Shown here one piece after another: positions 1 through 10,323 of a stretch of 64,000 nt of DNA. Under the pieces are notes generated by a model, which saw nothing but the letters and a program-made list of their open reading frames with translations, ran no database searches and was not told the origin of the DNA. The position numbers and the translations under genes are program-made. The stretch's first letter is position 1, and every line of letters begins with the position of its first letter. The DNA comes from Staphylococcus equorum (GTDB lineage: Bacteria; Bacillota; Bacilli; Staphylococcales; Staphylococcaceae). The stretch spans positions 1-64,000 of the forward strand of contig NZ_JAMBPV010000004.1 of NCBI RefSeq assembly GCF_029531845.1, read 5' to 3'.

Positions 1-53
1 ACGCTTGTTAATCTTTTATCAACATCAAGAGATTAGCAAGCGTTTCTTTTAAT
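1..53 (+). terminator. Rho-independent terminator of the gene left of the window
   Basis: Near-perfect 14-bp inverted repeat (ACGCTTGTTAATCT with AGATTAGCAAGCGT, one G-T pair) followed by TTTCTTTT. The gene it serves lies outside the window. Confidence 0.75.
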
Positions 54-357
54 GTGAAAAATTTCCTAATGGCATGTATAATAAATAGTTGAATGAGAAA
101 TATAGACTGCTATTAGATAGTGAATGAACTTATAGAGCTAAACTTTATAATTTATAGCGTTGACTGTGAGTTGTAACGCTTAATTGCATATTAAGTGTAT
201 TTTAAATATTCACATAGGGATATAAGCGTACGTGTATACTTTTATAATAAAAAAGATTTAGTATAAATAAGTCTACAGAGGGAAGATGATTTTCTTAGCG
301 TTGTGTATAATCATCGTACAATAACAGTTATTAATAAAATAATTTGAGGTGACAAAT

Positions 358-1476
358 ATGAAAGTTTTAGTAGCGATGGATGAATTTAATGGTATTATAT
401 CTAGCTATCAAGCTAATCGTTATGTTGAAGAAGCGGTAGCTAGTCAAATAGAAAAAGCAGATATTGTTCAAGTGCCGCTATTTAACGGGCGTCATGAACT
501 TATGGATTCTGTTTTTCTATGGCAGTCAGGTACGAAATATAAAGTGCCAGCACATGATGCAGATATGAATAAGGTAGAGACGGTTTATGGTATTACTGAT
601 AACCATATGACCATCATTGAAGGGAATTTGTTTTTAAAAGGTAATAAACCAATCACTGAACGAACAAGTTATGGTTTAGGTGAAATTATGTTAGATGCAT
701 TAGATAATGATGCAGAACACATTATTATGTCTTTAGGTGGCATAGGCAGCTTTGATGGTGGTGCAGGTATGTTACAAGCACTTGGAGCTAAATTTTATGA
801 TGATGAGGCCCAAGAAGTGGATTTACGTCAAGGTAGTAAGATGTTGAAATATATACGTAAAATAGACATCTCTGACATTCATCCACAATTGAAAAATGTA
901 CGTTTTCAGTTAATGACTGACTTTGATAGTAAACTATATGGGAAAAATAGTGAAATTATGCAAACGTATGAGCTTTACGGAATGACACGTCAAGATGCTG
1001 CTGAAATAGACAATTTACTGTGGTATTTAAGTGAAATTTTCAAAAGTGAGTTAAAACTGACAATGGGTCCTGTTCAAAGAGGTGGTGCAGGTGGTGGTAT
1101 TGCTGCAGCCTTAAATGTACTTTATGATGCCGAAATCATGACAAGCCATGAACTTGTCGATCAAATTACACATTTAGATAATTTGATACAACAAGCGGAT
1201 TTAATTATATTCGGTGAAGGTGTAAATGAACAAGACCAAATTTTAGAAACAACAACAGTGCGTCTTGCAGAGTTAGCAACAAAACATAATAAACCATCTA
1301 TTGCCATATGTGCGACAGATGATAAATTTGATTTATTTGAATCAATGGGTGTAACTGCTACTTTTAATACGTTTATAGAAATGCCTGAAAGCTTTACAGA
1401 TTTCAAAATGGGAATTCAAATCAGACATTATACAGTGCAAGCAATTAAATTATTAAAAACACAATTTGAAGTGTAA
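358..1476 (+). CDS. glxK: Glycerate kinase, GlxK/GckA (type I) family
   Basis: Cytosolic kinase that phosphorylates glycerate with ATP and feeds lower glycolysis. The 372-residue product has the usual family length, with the glycine-rich motifs GGIGSFDGGAG near residue 130 and QRGGAGGGIAAAL near residue 245. I start at ATG 358 because TTGAGGTGA at 344-352 is correctly spaced for it; the in-frame GTG at 349 lies inside that ribosome binding site. The gene stands alone between terminators. The family is clear; the exact isomer of glycerate used is not visible. Confidence 0.88.
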   Translation: MKVLVAMDEFNGIISSYQANRYVEEAVASQIEKADIVQVPLFNGRHELMDSVFLWQSGTKYKVPAHDADMNKVETVYGITDNHMTIIEGNLFLKGNKPITERTSYGLGEIMLDALDNDAEHIIMSLGGIGSFDGGAGMLQALGAKFYDDEAQEVDLRQGSKMLKYIRKIDISDIHPQLKNVRFQLMTDFDSKLYGKNSEIMQTYELYGMTRQDAAEIDNLLWYLSEIFKSELKLTMGPVQRGGAGGGIAAALNVLYDAEIMTSHELVDQITHLDNLIQQADLIIFGEGVNEQDQILETTTVRLAELATKHNKPSIAICATDDKFDLFESMGVTATFNTFIEMPESFTDFKMGIQIRHYTVQAIKLLKTQFEV

Positions 1477-1567
1477 ACGGATAGTTGTTGAAAATTGTAA
1501 AAACGTGTTAAATAAATGGCTCCAAGTTCACACGTAGCGACTATAAGTATATATGAGAAATAGAAAA

Positions 1568-1605
1568 AGCGTAGATTCCTGAAAATGGAAATCTACGCTT
1601 TTTTA
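1568..1605. terminator. Bidirectional terminator between glxK and pepT
   Basis: Stem AGCGTAGATT paired with AATCTACGCT, flanked by an A-run on the left and a T-run on the right, so it can stop transcripts from both convergent genes. Confidence 0.85.
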
Positions 1606-1632
1606 TTGATTTTGGATTTATATACCCATTTT

Positions 1633-2865
1633 TCACTTTTTATAAGTGTTTACGACTTCTTGTGTGATGCCAATAATGACCTCTACGGCTTTTTCCATGA
1701 CATCAATGGATGCATATTCAAAAGGACCGTGGAAATTGGCGCAACCTGTAAAGATATTAGGAGTTGGTAGCCCCATGTATGAAAGTTGAGACCCATCTGT
1801 TCCACCACGTATAGGTGCTGTATTAGCAGGGATTTCTAACTTTTCAAACACACGTTTAGGTATATCAATTACATGGGGATTGGGTTCTATTTTCTCACCC
1901 ATATTGTAGTATTGATCATTGATTTCGATTTCTACTGGCGCATCAGCATAATGTGTATTGATGTCATTCTTAATCTCAATAAGACGCTTTTTACGTAATT
2001 CAAAATGATTTCTATCATGATCACGAATAATATATTGTAAGGTCGTCTTTTCGACATCACCGTTCATTTTCATTAAATGATAGAAACCTTCGTAATCTTC
2101 TGTTCTTTCAGGCACTTCATTTTGTGGTAATAATGAATTGAATTGTTGACCTAATAGAATCGCGTTAATCATTGCATTTTTAGCAGAACCAGGATGTACG
2201 TTCACACCGTGACATGTAACGATTGCTTCTGCAGCATTGAAACTTTCATATTGTAATTCACCAAATTCACTACCATCCATAGTATAGGCGAAATCAGCAT
2301 TGAAACGCTCAACATCAAAAGCATGAGGGCCTCTACCAATTTCTTCATCTGGCGTAAAAGCAATACGAATAGGCCCATGTTTGACTTCTGGATGTTCCGT
2401 TAAATATTTAATTGCTTCCATGATTTCAACGACACCAGCTTTGTCATCAGCACCTAATAGTGATGTACCATCTGTGACCATTAACGTATGACCTTCCACG
2501 CTTTTCATAGCAGGAAATACATCTTGGCTCAACATACGACTCGTTTCACCTAATTTGATAGGTTGCCCATCATAGTTTTCTATGATTTGTGGGTTTACAT
2601 TTGATGCATTGAAATCAGGTGAAGTATCAACATGTGCCAAAAAGCCAACAGTAGGTATAGTTTCGTCAACATTGCTATCTAATGTTGCGAATAAATAACC
2701 TTGTTCATCAATGCCAGTTTCTAAACCTAAGTCAGTTAACTCGTCATTTAACAAATTTAGTAAATCCCATTGTTTCTCAGTGGAAGGCGTAGTGTTAGAT
2801 TCTGGGTCAGATTGTGTATCTATTGTTACATATCTTGTTAATCTATCAATTATATCAGTTTTCAA
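1633..2865 (-). CDS. pepT: Peptidase T (tripeptide aminopeptidase, M20B)
   Basis: Zinc-dependent cytosolic aminopeptidase that removes the N-terminal residue of tripeptides. The 410-residue product has full family length and shows the M20 metal-site motifs in order: AHVDTSP near residue 78, GADDKAG near 140 and PDEEIGRG near 172, with [17 protein letters not shown] near 365. The start is a TTG codon (CAA on the plus strand at 2863-2865) behind AAGGGGTG; no ATG lies near. It is convergent with glxK and follows the exporter pair on the same strand by only 11 bp, so they may share a transcript. Confidence 0.94.
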   Translation of the reverse strand: MKTDIIDRLTRYVTIDTQSDPESNTTPSTEKQWDLLNLLNDELTDLGLETGIDEQGYLFATLDSNVDETIPTVGFLAHVDTSPDFNASNVNPQIIENYDGQPIKLGETSRMLSQDVFPAMKSVEGHTLMVTDGTSLLGADDKAGVVEIMEAIKYLTEHPEVKHGPIRIAFTPDEEIGRGPHAFDVERFNADFAYTMDGSEFGELQYESFNAAEAIVTCHGVNVHPGSAKNAMINAILLGQQFNSLLPQNEVPERTEDYEGFYHLMKMNGDVEKTTLQYIIRDHDRNHFELRKKRLIEIKNDINTHYADAPVEIEINDQYYNMGEKIEPNPHVIDIPKRVFEKLEIPANTAPIRGGTDGSQLSYMGLPTPNIFTGCANFHGPFEYASIDVMEKAVEVIIGITQEVVNTYKK

Positions 2866-2876
2866 AAAAACACCCC

Positions 2877-3377
2877 TTAAGCTCTATTGTTCATATTGTA
2901 AGATTTTTTATATGTTTTACCATTCATTCTACCATAATGTTGTTTAATCCGTGTATTGAGATGATAGATGATTTCTGCACATAGAATACCAAAAGCAATA
3001 GCGCCTGAAATCAAAGTGACTTCAAGAAATGTATTTACAGCAAGTGTATATTGATTACTAACTAAATAACGTGTAGCTTCATATGCTAAACCACCTGGTA
3101 CTAATGGGATAATCCCTGGAACAATAAAGATAATAACAGGTCGTTTGTAACGTCTACTCATTACGTGACTCATGATTGCCAAAATAAAGCTTCCTAAAAA
3201 AGAAGCCATTACTTTACCAAAATCCATGTCCACAGTAAGTTTGAAAATGATCCAGCCCATTGCGCCAACGAAACCACAAGCTAAAAGGAGGCGACGGGGT
3301 GCATTAAAGATAATCGAAAAAAGCATTGTAGCTAAAAAGCTGACAATCAATTGTAAAAAATAATAGCCAATGAGCAT
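2877..3377 (-). CDS. Threonine/serine exporter, small subunit (ThrE_2, DUF3815)
   Basis: A 166-residue membrane protein with about five hydrophobic segments and the motif [16 protein letters not shown], typical of the second half of ThrE. In actinobacteria ThrE is one polypeptide; here, as in other Firmicutes, the halves are separate neighbouring genes. GGAGTG precedes ATG 3375-3377. The partner lies 15 bp upstream. The transport substrate is inferred from the family and not proved here. Confidence 0.82.
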   Translation of the reverse strand: MLIGYYFLQLIVSFLATMLFSIIFNAPRRLLLACGFVGAMGWIIFKLTVDMDFGKVMASFLGSFILAIMSHVMSRRYKRPVIIFIVPGIIPLVPGGLAYEATRYLVSNQYTLAVNTFLEVTLISGAIAFGILCAEIIYHLNTRIKQHYGRMNGKTYKKSYNMNNRA

Positions 3378-3392
3378 ATAAGCACTCCTTTT

Positions 3393-4154
3393 TTAAAATA
3401 TTAATAAAACGATGGCAACGCCGGCACCAATTGCAAATGCTGTGAGAGCTGCTTCAACGCCACGAGACATACCGGCAATCAATTCTCCAGCCATTAGATC
3501 ACGAATAGCATTGGTGATTAATATTCCTGGTACAAGAGGCATAACGCCAGCTATGGTTATGATATCTTGGTTTTCTGCCATACCTAATTTAGTGAACATG
3601 GATGCTATCATTATAACAACTGCAGCACTAAGAAATTCCGAAAAGAATTTGATTTGAATATAGCGTTGTACAAAATCAAATGTTAAAAAAGCACCAGCTC
3701 CAGCAATAATAGCGAAAAAGAAGTCGTTTATTCCACCACCAAACATGAATAGGAAGAAGCCACATGCGATTGCTGCTGCAAAGAATTTTGTAATAGATGA
3801 AAATTGTAAAGATGCATGATGCAAATGTATGAGTTCTGACTTTGCCTCATCTATATCTAATTGATTGTTTGAAATTTTACGCGATAAACTATTGGTTAAG
3901 GCGATTTTTTCTAAATCAGTAGTTCTCTCACGAATACGTACGAGTCGTGTATTCGTACGATCATTAAGAGAGAAAATAATTGCTGTAGAAGTTACAAAGC
4001 TATATGTATCATCTAAGCCATAATTTGCAGCGATTCGTGTCATTGTATCTTCGACACGATACGTTTCAGCGCCACTTTCTAGCAAAATTCTTCCTGCGAT
4101 GAGTACGACATCAATCACTTTGTCTTCATCGATGATAGTGATTGTATCTGACAT
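3393..4154 (-). CDS. Threonine/serine exporter, large subunit (ThrE_1, DUF1212)
   Basis: A 253-residue protein with a soluble N-terminal half (residues 1-115, including the family motif GAETYRVEDTM near residue 30) and about five membrane segments in the C-terminal half, ending in VMPLVPGILITNAIRDLMAGELI. It has a strong ribosome binding site, AGGAGGTGA, before its ATG. With the downstream DUF3815 gene it should form an inner-membrane amino-acid exporter. Confidence 0.84.
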   Translation of the reverse strand: MSDTITIIDEDKVIDVVLIAGRILLESGAETYRVEDTMTRIAANYGLDDTYSFVTSTAIIFSLNDRTNTRLVRIRERTTDLEKIALTNSLSRKISNNQLDIDEAKSELIHLHHASLQFSSITKFFAAAIACGFFLFMFGGGINDFFFAIIAGAGAFLTFDFVQRYIQIKFFSEFLSAAVVIMIASMFTKLGMAENQDIITIAGVMPLVPGILITNAIRDLMAGELIAGMSRGVEAALTAFAIGAGVAIVLLIF

Positions 4155-4564
4155 AGTTGGTCACCTCCTGAAATGATATTAGAACAATTGAAAGTTTACA
4201 GCGTACAACAATAACTTTCAATAACAATCGATACTCCATTATTAATTTTTGAACTTCCAATGTATATTGTAACAAATATAATTTTGTAATTGTTGTTTTT
4301 TAAGTTAAAAAATAAAGTTGAAATATGCGTCTCAATCTAACTTACAATTTTAACATATGCATCCTTTAAGTGTTGACTGTGTCTCTTTTTAGACGTATGT
4401 AATCTTTCTTGAAATGTATAAAGATATGAATGAAAAAAGACGCATTTGTAAAATGTAATGCCTATCATGTTTTTATTGATTACTTAAAATAAAATGAAGA
4501 GGTATAGTGCAACGTTTTAGAAATAGGGTAAGGTGATGATTAGGGAGCAAAAATAGAAAAAGGA
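4155..4564. other. Gene-free intergenic stretch
   Basis: AT-rich DNA between the exporter operon and the gdpS terminator. I see no credible small gene, repeat or RNA. A loose GCGTC/GACGC inverted pair is about 100 bp apart and probably meaningless. Confidence 0.6.
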
Positions 4565-4608
4565 TACAAAAAAGCTACCAACAGAGTCTTGGACTTTGCT
4601 AGCAGCTT
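4565..4608 (-). terminator. Terminator of gdpS (minus strand)
   Basis: Read on the minus strand, AAGCTGCTAGC pairs with GTTGGTAGCTT over 11 bp (three G-U pairs), followed by TTTTTTG. The pairing fails on the plus strand, so it is directional. Confidence 0.75.
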
Positions 4609-4635
4609 GAGCGCTTCTAAGATCGGAAATATCTT

Positions 4636-5706
4636 TTATAATTTAACGATTGGATTAAACATGACTTGATTACGGCCTTCATTTTTTGCCATATGCAACA
4701 TATCATCCGCAATTTTGAATACTTTACGTTGAGATTTGTAATCTTCTTGAGTTAAGTAACCTACACCAATGGATACAGATAACTTGATAACTTCTTTATT
4801 CGGTAAATGGAAAGTAGATTGTTCCACTCCAGCACGAATATTTTCACTGAGTTTTACACATTGGTCTAAAGTATAATCGTATAACACAATTGAAAATTCT
4901 TCGCCTCCATTACGATAAATACTAAATTGTTGAGGTACATAATTTTTTAATAGTTGAGCGACTTGTCTAAGTACCGCATCGCCAGATTTATGTGAAAATT
5001 TATCATTAACATCTTTGAAGCCATCTATATCAATGAGTAATAAACCTAAACTTTCATTGTTTTCTTCAGCAATACGAGTCGTTTCATTTAGATGTCTATC
5101 AAATTCTTTAACATTACCTAAACCAGTTAAATAGTCCAGTTTATCTTCATTTTCATAACGATTAACTAATGAGAAAAAATGCCAAATATCAACAAATGTG
5201 ATAGATGAAGTGATCGTTAAAATAAAGGATAATGGTATTAAGAACAACACCTCTGTTAATTCGTAATAAGGGCTAATGAGTGATAAAATAGCTAAAATAA
5301 CTAATGTGATTGCATTAAGGATTTGTAATGAAACAATGTCATTTTGTTTTAAAAATGGTCCAACGGCGCCGACCACGATGGCTATAACAATAAGAATCGT
5401 AGCAATAATAATAGTGAAATCACCAATAAGCACATTGACTACGGATACAATAATTGCGGCTAGAACGGTGTATACCATATTTGTATATCTACCTAAGAAT
5501 AAAATAGGTACGAATGATAAATAGAGTGCGTATTCATTGAATAAGGGCACTGGATAGGCGGATAGCAAAAGTGCTACTATCGTCATTAAAATAGTGACGT
5601 ATTCTTTTGAAAACACCATGTTTTTATTTTCTGAATACTGTAAGCGATGGAATAGGTAAATTCCTGCCACAATAACAGAGATATTGTAGATAATAGCTTC
5701 AAACAT
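4636..5706 (-). CDS. gdpS: GGDEF-domain membrane protein GdpS
   Basis: The 356-residue product has about six hydrophobic segments in residues 1-180 (5TM-type sensor region) and a C-terminal GGDEF domain with DYLTGLGN at 191-198 and GGEEF at 267-271. GdpS is the conserved GGDEF protein of staphylococci; published work on its relatives reports biofilm effects that do not depend on c-di-GMP synthesis, so enzymatic activity should not be assumed although the signature is intact. AAAGGAGTG precedes the ATG. The gene is monocistronic with its own terminator. Confidence 0.92.
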   Translation of the reverse strand: MFEAIIYNISVIVAGIYLFHRLQYSENKNMVFSKEYVTILMTIVALLLSAYPVPLFNEYALYLSFVPILFLGRYTNMVYTVLAAIIVSVVNVLIGDFTIIIATILIVIAIVVGAVGPFLKQNDIVSLQILNAITLVILAILSLISPYYELTEVLFLIPLSFILTITSSITFVDIWHFFSLVNRYENEDKLDYLTGLGNVKEFDRHLNETTRIAEENNESLGLLLIDIDGFKDVNDKFSHKSGDAVLRQVAQLLKNYVPQQFSIYRNGGEEFSIVLYDYTLDQCVKLSENIRAGVEQSTFHLPNKEVIKLSVSIGVGYLTQEDYKSQRKVFKIADDMLHMAKNEGRNQVMFNPIVKL

Positions 5707-6114
5707 TTAACGTTACACTCCTTTGAATAAACACTTAGTTATTGTAAGTGAAAACTTACATTTTGTCATCACTATATAAATAGAAATTTATAACATTCAC
5801 TTAATATTCATGTTAAAATATTTGTCTGAGTGATTATATAAAAATCACTTAGTTCATTTTTAAAACTAAAACATATTCGTTTGTAGAATATTAATTATCT
5901 CATTACTATTTGTATAAGTAAAAGCGTATGAGGTATTATAGTATTAAGTGCATGAATATTTAGATATTGTAGACGTGCAACTTATTAGAGTTTTATCAAC
6001 ATTGCAGGTCATTTTATAAATACTATAAATATACAATTTAAGGTAATAATTAATTTCAATGTAACGACTTTGAAATTCGAAATAATCAAGAATTATATTA
6101 ATGAAGGTGAACTG
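5707..6114. other. Divergent intergenic region gdpS / tagO
   Basis: About 400 bp of AT-rich DNA that must hold the promoters of both divergent genes. I cannot place either promoter with confidence and see no small ORF with a ribosome binding site. Confidence 0.5.
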
Positions 6115-7179
6115 ATGTATACATTATTATTAATCATTTTCTCAATGATTGTCAGTTTAATACTAACACCAATAATTATAAAGGTTTCTCATAAACTAGG
6201 CATTGTAGATAAGCCGAATTTTAGGAAAGTACATACAAAACCCGTTTCTGTATTAGGCGGAACTGTAATACTTTTTGCGTTTCTATTAGGAATATGGCTA
6301 GGACATCCGATAGAAACCGAAGTTAAACCTCTTGTTATTGGAGCAGTATTAATCTATTTGGTGGGACTTGTAGATGATATCTATGATTTGAAACCAGTTA
6401 TAAAATTAATTGGCCAAGTAATTGCAGCACTCGTCGTTGTCTACTATGGAGTGACGATTGATTTTATTTCCTTGCCAATTGGGCCTACGATACATTTTGG
6501 TGTACTTGGGATTCCTATCACTGTGATTTGGATTGTAGCCATCACTAATGCAATTAATTTAATCGATGGGTTAGATGGATTAGCATCTGGTGTATCAATG
6601 ATTGCGTTAATGACAATTGGCTTTATAGCAATATTACAAGCAAACATTTTTATTATGATGATTTGTAGTGTTTTAATAGGTGCACTTTTAGGCTTCTTAT
6701 TCTTCAATTTCCACCCAGCTAAAATCTTCTTAGGTGATAGTGGTGCGTTACTTGTAGGCTTTATTGTAGCATTCCTATCATTGCTCGGATTTAAGAACAT
6801 AACGATTGTTTCACTATTCTTCCCAATTGTTATCTTAGCAGTTCCGTTTATTGATACGTTATTTGCTATGATACGTCGTGTGAAGAAAGGTCAGCATATT
6901 ATGGAGGCAGACAAATCGCACTTACATCATAAATTATTAGAATTAGGTTATTCACATCGTCAGACGGTAATGCTTATATATTCTATAGCATTACTCTTTA
7001 GTCTTGCTAGTATTATATTATATTTATCTCAACCATGGGGCGTACTCATGATGCTCATTCTTATTTTAGTTACGATTGAGCTTATTGTAGAATTTACTGG
7101 TCTCATTGATGATGATTACAGACCTTTAATGAAATTAATTGAAAATAAACAACGAAACAAAGATGACGAACATGATTAA
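6115..7179 (+). CDS. tagO: Undecaprenyl-phosphate GlcNAc-1-phosphate transferase TagO
   Basis: Integral membrane enzyme that moves GlcNAc-1-phosphate from UDP-GlcNAc to undecaprenyl phosphate, the first step of wall teichoic acid synthesis. The 354-residue product is nearly all membrane helices and carries the MraY/WecA-family motifs LVDDIYDLKP, NAINLIDGLDGLASG and FLGDSGALLVGF, plus the histidine loop SHLHHKLLELG. I start at ATG 6115 because GAAGGTGA at 6103-6110 serves it; an upstream in-frame TTG at 6070 has no such site. Confidence 0.93.
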   Translation: MYTLLLIIFSMIVSLILTPIIIKVSHKLGIVDKPNFRKVHTKPVSVLGGTVILFAFLLGIWLGHPIETEVKPLVIGAVLIYLVGLVDDIYDLKPVIKLIGQVIAALVVVYYGVTIDFISLPIGPTIHFGVLGIPITVIWIVAITNAINLIDGLDGLASGVSMIALMTIGFIAILQANIFIMMICSVLIGALLGFLFFNFHPAKIFLGDSGALLVGFIVAFLSLLGFKNITIVSLFFPIVILAVPFIDTLFAMIRRVKKGQHIMEADKSHLHHKLLELGYSHRQTVMLIYSIALLFSLASIILYLSQPWGVLMMLILILVTIELIVEFTGLIDDDYRPLMKLIENKQRNKDDEHD

Positions 7180-7218
7180 TTTATGCATAAAGCGTTTAAT
7201 ATATATCATAGCATCAAT

Positions 7219-7258
7219 AATAAAGAGGCTTCCATCTTGGAAGCCTCTTTATTTTATA
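7219..7258. terminator. Bidirectional terminator tagO / yigZ
   Basis: Perfect 15-bp stem (AATAAAGAGGCTTCC with GGAAGCCTCTTTATT) around a 5-nt loop, with T-richness on both strands, between two convergent genes. Confidence 0.92.
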
Positions 7259-7284
7259 CCAGTATATATAATTTGCTTTCAAAA

Positions 7285-7926
7285 TTAGGAAGTGGGAATG
7301 TCGAAAGGTAAGCGTACGACCTCATTTTCGATTAAATCATAATTACCTGAGGTGTTACGATTTAAAAAATCTATAAATGGATCATAGTCCGTTTTAACAA
7401 CGTCAATGTGATAACTTACTTTATCAGTATAATTCGTGTCGCGTAATAAGTAAGGCGTGCTCGCGAGTTCATATTCAAACTTACCCGTTAAATCATAAGC
7501 AATGGTTACCGTTGTAGGTATAGCAGGACGCAAAGCAACTCTACCAATATCATAAATTACATCTCGGACTGCGCCACTGTATGCACGGATTAATCCGCCA
7601 CCACCTAATTTAATCCCACCAAAGTAACGTGTGACGACCACGGCAGCATTATGTATATCTAATTTCTTTAAAATATCGAGCATAGGAATTCCCGCTGTAC
7701 CACTTGGTTCGCCATCGTCATTTGCTTTTTGAATATTCATTTGGTCTCCAACTGTATATGCTGAACAATTATGTGTTGCTTCACGGTGTTCAGATTTTAC
7801 TGCCGCGATAAAAGTTTTAGCGTCATCTTCAGATTCGACAGGTTTAATATGGGCTATAAAACGTGATTTACTGATTATATTTTCAATTGTATGTTCTTGT
7901 TTAACAGTGATTATTGCATCATCCAT
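7285..7926 (-). CDS. YigZ/IMPACT family protein
   Basis: The 213-residue product has the two-domain YigZ layout. The N-terminal UPF0029/IMPACT domain shows SRFIAHIKPV, EPSGTAGIPML and VVTRYFGGIKLGGGGLIRAY; a smaller DUF1949 ferredoxin-like domain follows from about residue 140. Eukaryotic IMPACT regulates translation, but the bacterial function is not settled, so no activity is assigned. AGGTGAC precedes the ATG. Confidence 0.88.
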   Translation of the reverse strand: MDDAIITVKQEHTIENIISKSRFIAHIKPVESEDDAKTFIAAVKSEHREATHNCSAYTVGDQMNIQKANDDGEPSGTAGIPMLDILKKLDIHNAAVVVTRYFGGIKLGGGGLIRAYSGAVRDVIYDIGRVALRPAIPTTVTIAYDLTGKFEYELASTPYLLRDTNYTDKVSYHIDVVKTDYDPFIDFLNRNTSGNYDLIENEVVRLPFDIPTS

Positions 7927-8097
7927 TTTTCGTCACCTCATCTTCGTATTGTCAGACAATCATTTATTTATGAATTCAAAATTCATTAATTACATATATT
8001 ATACACTGTATTGTATTATAGATTAAATGCAAAAATAAATTTTCTTTTTACTTAAAATAGGGTATCATAGTTGTGAGTATAATTGAGGAGGATTAAG

Positions 8098-8961
8098 ATG
8101 AAGATTGCTGTCTTGACAGATTCAACGAGTTATCTATCTCAAACGCTAATAGAAAAATATAATATAAGAATTGCGACGCTAAGCGTAACTTTCGATAATG
8201 GTGAAAATTTTGTAGAAAATGCAACAATATCAACAGAAGCATTTTATGAAAGAATGGAAACTTCCAATACAATTCCCACGACGAGTCAACCTGCGATTGG
8301 AGAGTTTTTAAAACATTTTAACGAACTCCGAGAGGAAGGCTATACAGATGTCATATCAATCTTCATATCATCTGGAATTAGTGGCAGTTATCAAACAGCT
8401 ACTCAAGCAGGGAAAATGGTAGAAGGAATCAATGTGCATACATTTGATTCGAAATTAGCTGCAATGATAGAAGGTGGCTATGTACTTCGTGGAGTTGAAA
8501 TGATAGAACAAGGCTATGAGCCCCAAGATATTATTAAAGACCTTGAAGCTATGCGTGAAGTAACTGGTGCATTCTTAATGGTAGATGATTTAAAAAATCT
8601 ACAGAAAAGTGGTCGTATTACCGGTGCTCAAGCATGGGTAGGTACAATGTTGAAAATGAAACCTGTTTTAACATTCGATGATGGCAAAATTATACCAGAA
8701 GCTAAAGTCCGGACGAAGAAACGCGCGCTCAATGAAATCATTAATAAAGTTACTACTCAAGTTAAAGATTATGAAGAAGTAACTTTATTTGTTATTGAGG
8801 GCGATAAAGCAGAAGATGCAGCGTGGATGGAAAAAGAATTACAAGAAAACTATCCAGAATATAAACTTCACCGCTCTAAGTTAGGCCCTGTTATTGCAGC
8901 GCACTTAGGTTCTGGTGGCATGGGATTAGGTTTTACAGGGAGAAACATACGTACATCATAA
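8098..8961 (+). CDS. fakB1: DegV-family fatty-acid-binding protein, FakB1-like
   Basis: DegV/FakB proteins hold a fatty acid so that the FakA kinase can phosphorylate it for phospholipid synthesis. The 287-residue product shows LTDSTSYL at the N-terminus, [10 protein letters not shown] near residue 60 and [11 protein letters not shown] near residue 95, which form the acyl-binding pocket in this family. Start ATG 8098 follows GAGGAGGATT. In S. aureus the gene just before comFA is fakB1, so I name it by synteny; that it binds saturated fatty acids like FakB1 is inference. Confidence 0.85.
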   Translation: MKIAVLTDSTSYLSQTLIEKYNIRIATLSVTFDNGENFVENATISTEAFYERMETSNTIPTTSQPAIGEFLKHFNELREEGYTDVISIFISSGISGSYQTATQAGKMVEGINVHTFDSKLAAMIEGGYVLRGVEMIEQGYEPQDIIKDLEAMREVTGAFLMVDDLKNLQKSGRITGAQAWVGTMLKMKPVLTFDDGKIIPEAKVRTKKRALNEIINKVTTQVKDYEEVTLFVIEGDKAEDAAWMEKELQENYPEYKLHRSKLGPVIAAHLGSGGMGLGFTGRNIRTS

Positions 8962-8977
8962 ATATTAATTCGTTTTA

Positions 8978-9018
8978 AGACATGTCATGCCAAGAATGGT
9001 ATACATGTCTTTTTTTAT
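8978..9018 (+). terminator. Terminator of fakB1
   Basis: AGACATGT (8978-8985) pairs with ACATGTCT (9003-9010), followed by TTTTTT. It lies only a few bases before the comFA ribosome binding site, so comFA needs read-through or a promoter hidden here. Confidence 0.8.
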
Positions 9019-9019
9019 T

Positions 9020-9036
9020 GGAGGTCATCTAAGATA
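9020..9036 (+). promoter_or_regulatory. comFA ribosome binding site facing an ATA codon
   Basis: GGAGGT at 9020-9025 is followed after eight bases by ATA at 9034-9036, which is in frame with comFA and opens a natural-looking N-terminus (first residue, then KHYGKLITEKY). The first normal start codon, ATG 9070, has no ribosome binding site. Confidence 0.65.
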
Positions 9037-9069
9037 AAACATTATGGAAAATTAATTACCGAAAAATAT

Positions 9070-10323
9070 ATGTTAACCGATGAGAAAATAGTACACATTT
9101 CCACTGGTGTAATAAACAAACAAGGACGCTGGTATTGTATACAGTGTCATACAAAAGAAAGGCATTATTTTTACAAATATTTTTCAATATTATTAGATAA
9201 AGAAGTTGTGTATTGCAGAAATTGTATCAATTTGAGCAGAATGGATAATATTAATGAAGTATATATTACTGAGACAAATGCCGATATTTCCCAAGGGATA
9301 TATCAGTTGCCATTTGAATTATCAGAACAACAACACTATGCTTCAATTAAAATTTTAGAAGCGGTTAAAAGTTTCAAGTCTATTTTGTTATATGCTGTGA
9401 CAGGCGCAGGTAAGACAGAAATGATATTTGAAGGCCTTAGCTTTGCGAGAAGAAAAGGTTATAATGTTGCCATTGTATCGCCTAGAATAGATGTTGTTAT
9501 AGAAGTAAGTTTACGTATTAAAGCAGCTTTTAAAGATGAAGCGATAGATGTACTCTATCAAGGTCAAAGACAATGTCATAACGGTCATTTTGTGATTGCC
9601 ACAGTGCATCAATTATATCGATTTAAACAGCATTTTGACATGGTTATTGTAGATGAAGTTGATGCTTTTCCATTATCAATGGATCCAACACTCTTTGATG
9701 TTATAACACATGCCTCAAAACAGCAGCATTGCCACATTTACATGACTGCGACGCCCTCAACTACATTACTTAGAAAAATGAAAGGAGATCATATAGTAAC
9801 ATTGCCCGCCCGTTTTCATAGACAACCTTTGCCAGTTCCTCAGTTTAAACATTACAAAACAAAATTTCACAAAACACAACGATTTCTTATGAAAATATTG
9901 AAACAACAAATTGAATCAGGACGGTATACGCTTGTGTTTTTTAATCGCATACATCTTATGAAACAAATGTATCATTGTTATAAAACAGAAATAACTTCAA
10001 TGACCTGTGTACATAGTGAGGATGCACTTCGTTTTGAAAAAGTGAGGGGTTTAAGAAAAGGTGAATATAAAGTGATGTTTACCACTACAATTTTAGAAAG
10101 AGGATTTACTATGGCTAATTTAGACGTTATTGTGCTCAATAGTCATATGTTTGAAAGTAGTGCGCTTGTTCAAATTGCTGGAAGAGTGGGGCGTAAATTA
10201 GAAGCACCAACAGGATCAGTGTTATTTTTGCATGAGGGAATTACGATGAGCATGCTTAAGGCACGAAAAGACATTAAAAAAATGAACATGTTAGCGCATA
10301 GCAAGGGATGGTTAGATGGCTAG
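9070..10323 (+). CDS. comFA: Late competence helicase ComFA
   Basis: Superfamily 2 ATP-dependent DNA translocase that helps pull single-stranded DNA through the membrane during natural transformation. Read from ATG 9070 it has 417 residues: a CxxC...CRNC zinc motif in the first 60, Walker A AVTGAGKTE near residue 113, Walker B VDEVD near 195, TATPS near 222 and helicase motif VI QIAGRVGR near 375. The ORF is open upstream to 9034, where a strong ribosome binding site faces ATA; that frame gives 429 residues and a better N-terminus. It overlaps comFC by 8 bp. Either translation starts at a rare AUA codon or expression is crippled. Confidence 0.88.
   Translation: MLTDEKIVHISTGVINKQGRWYCIQCHTKERHYFYKYFSILLDKEVVYCRNCINLSRMDNINEVYITETNADISQGIYQLPFELSEQQHYASIKILEAVKSFKSILLYAVTGAGKTEMIFEGLSFARRKGYNVAIVSPRIDVVIEVSLRIKAAFKDEAIDVLYQGQRQCHNGHFVIATVHQLYRFKQHFDMVIVDEVDAFPLSMDPTLFDVITHASKQQHCHIYMTATPSTTLLRKMKGDHIVTLPARFHRQPLPVPQFKHYKTKFHKTQRFLMKILKQQIESGRYTLVFFNRIHLMKQMYHCYKTEITSMTCVHSEDALRFEKVRGLRKGEYKVMFTTTILERGFTMANLDVIVLNSHMFESSALVQIAGRVGRKLEAPTGSVLFLHEGITMSMLKARKDIKKMNMLAHSKGWLDG

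Noticed and set aside
1585..1770. Short plus-strand ORF over the glxK-pepT gap
   Set aside because: It runs antisense through pepT and the terminator and has no ribosome binding site.
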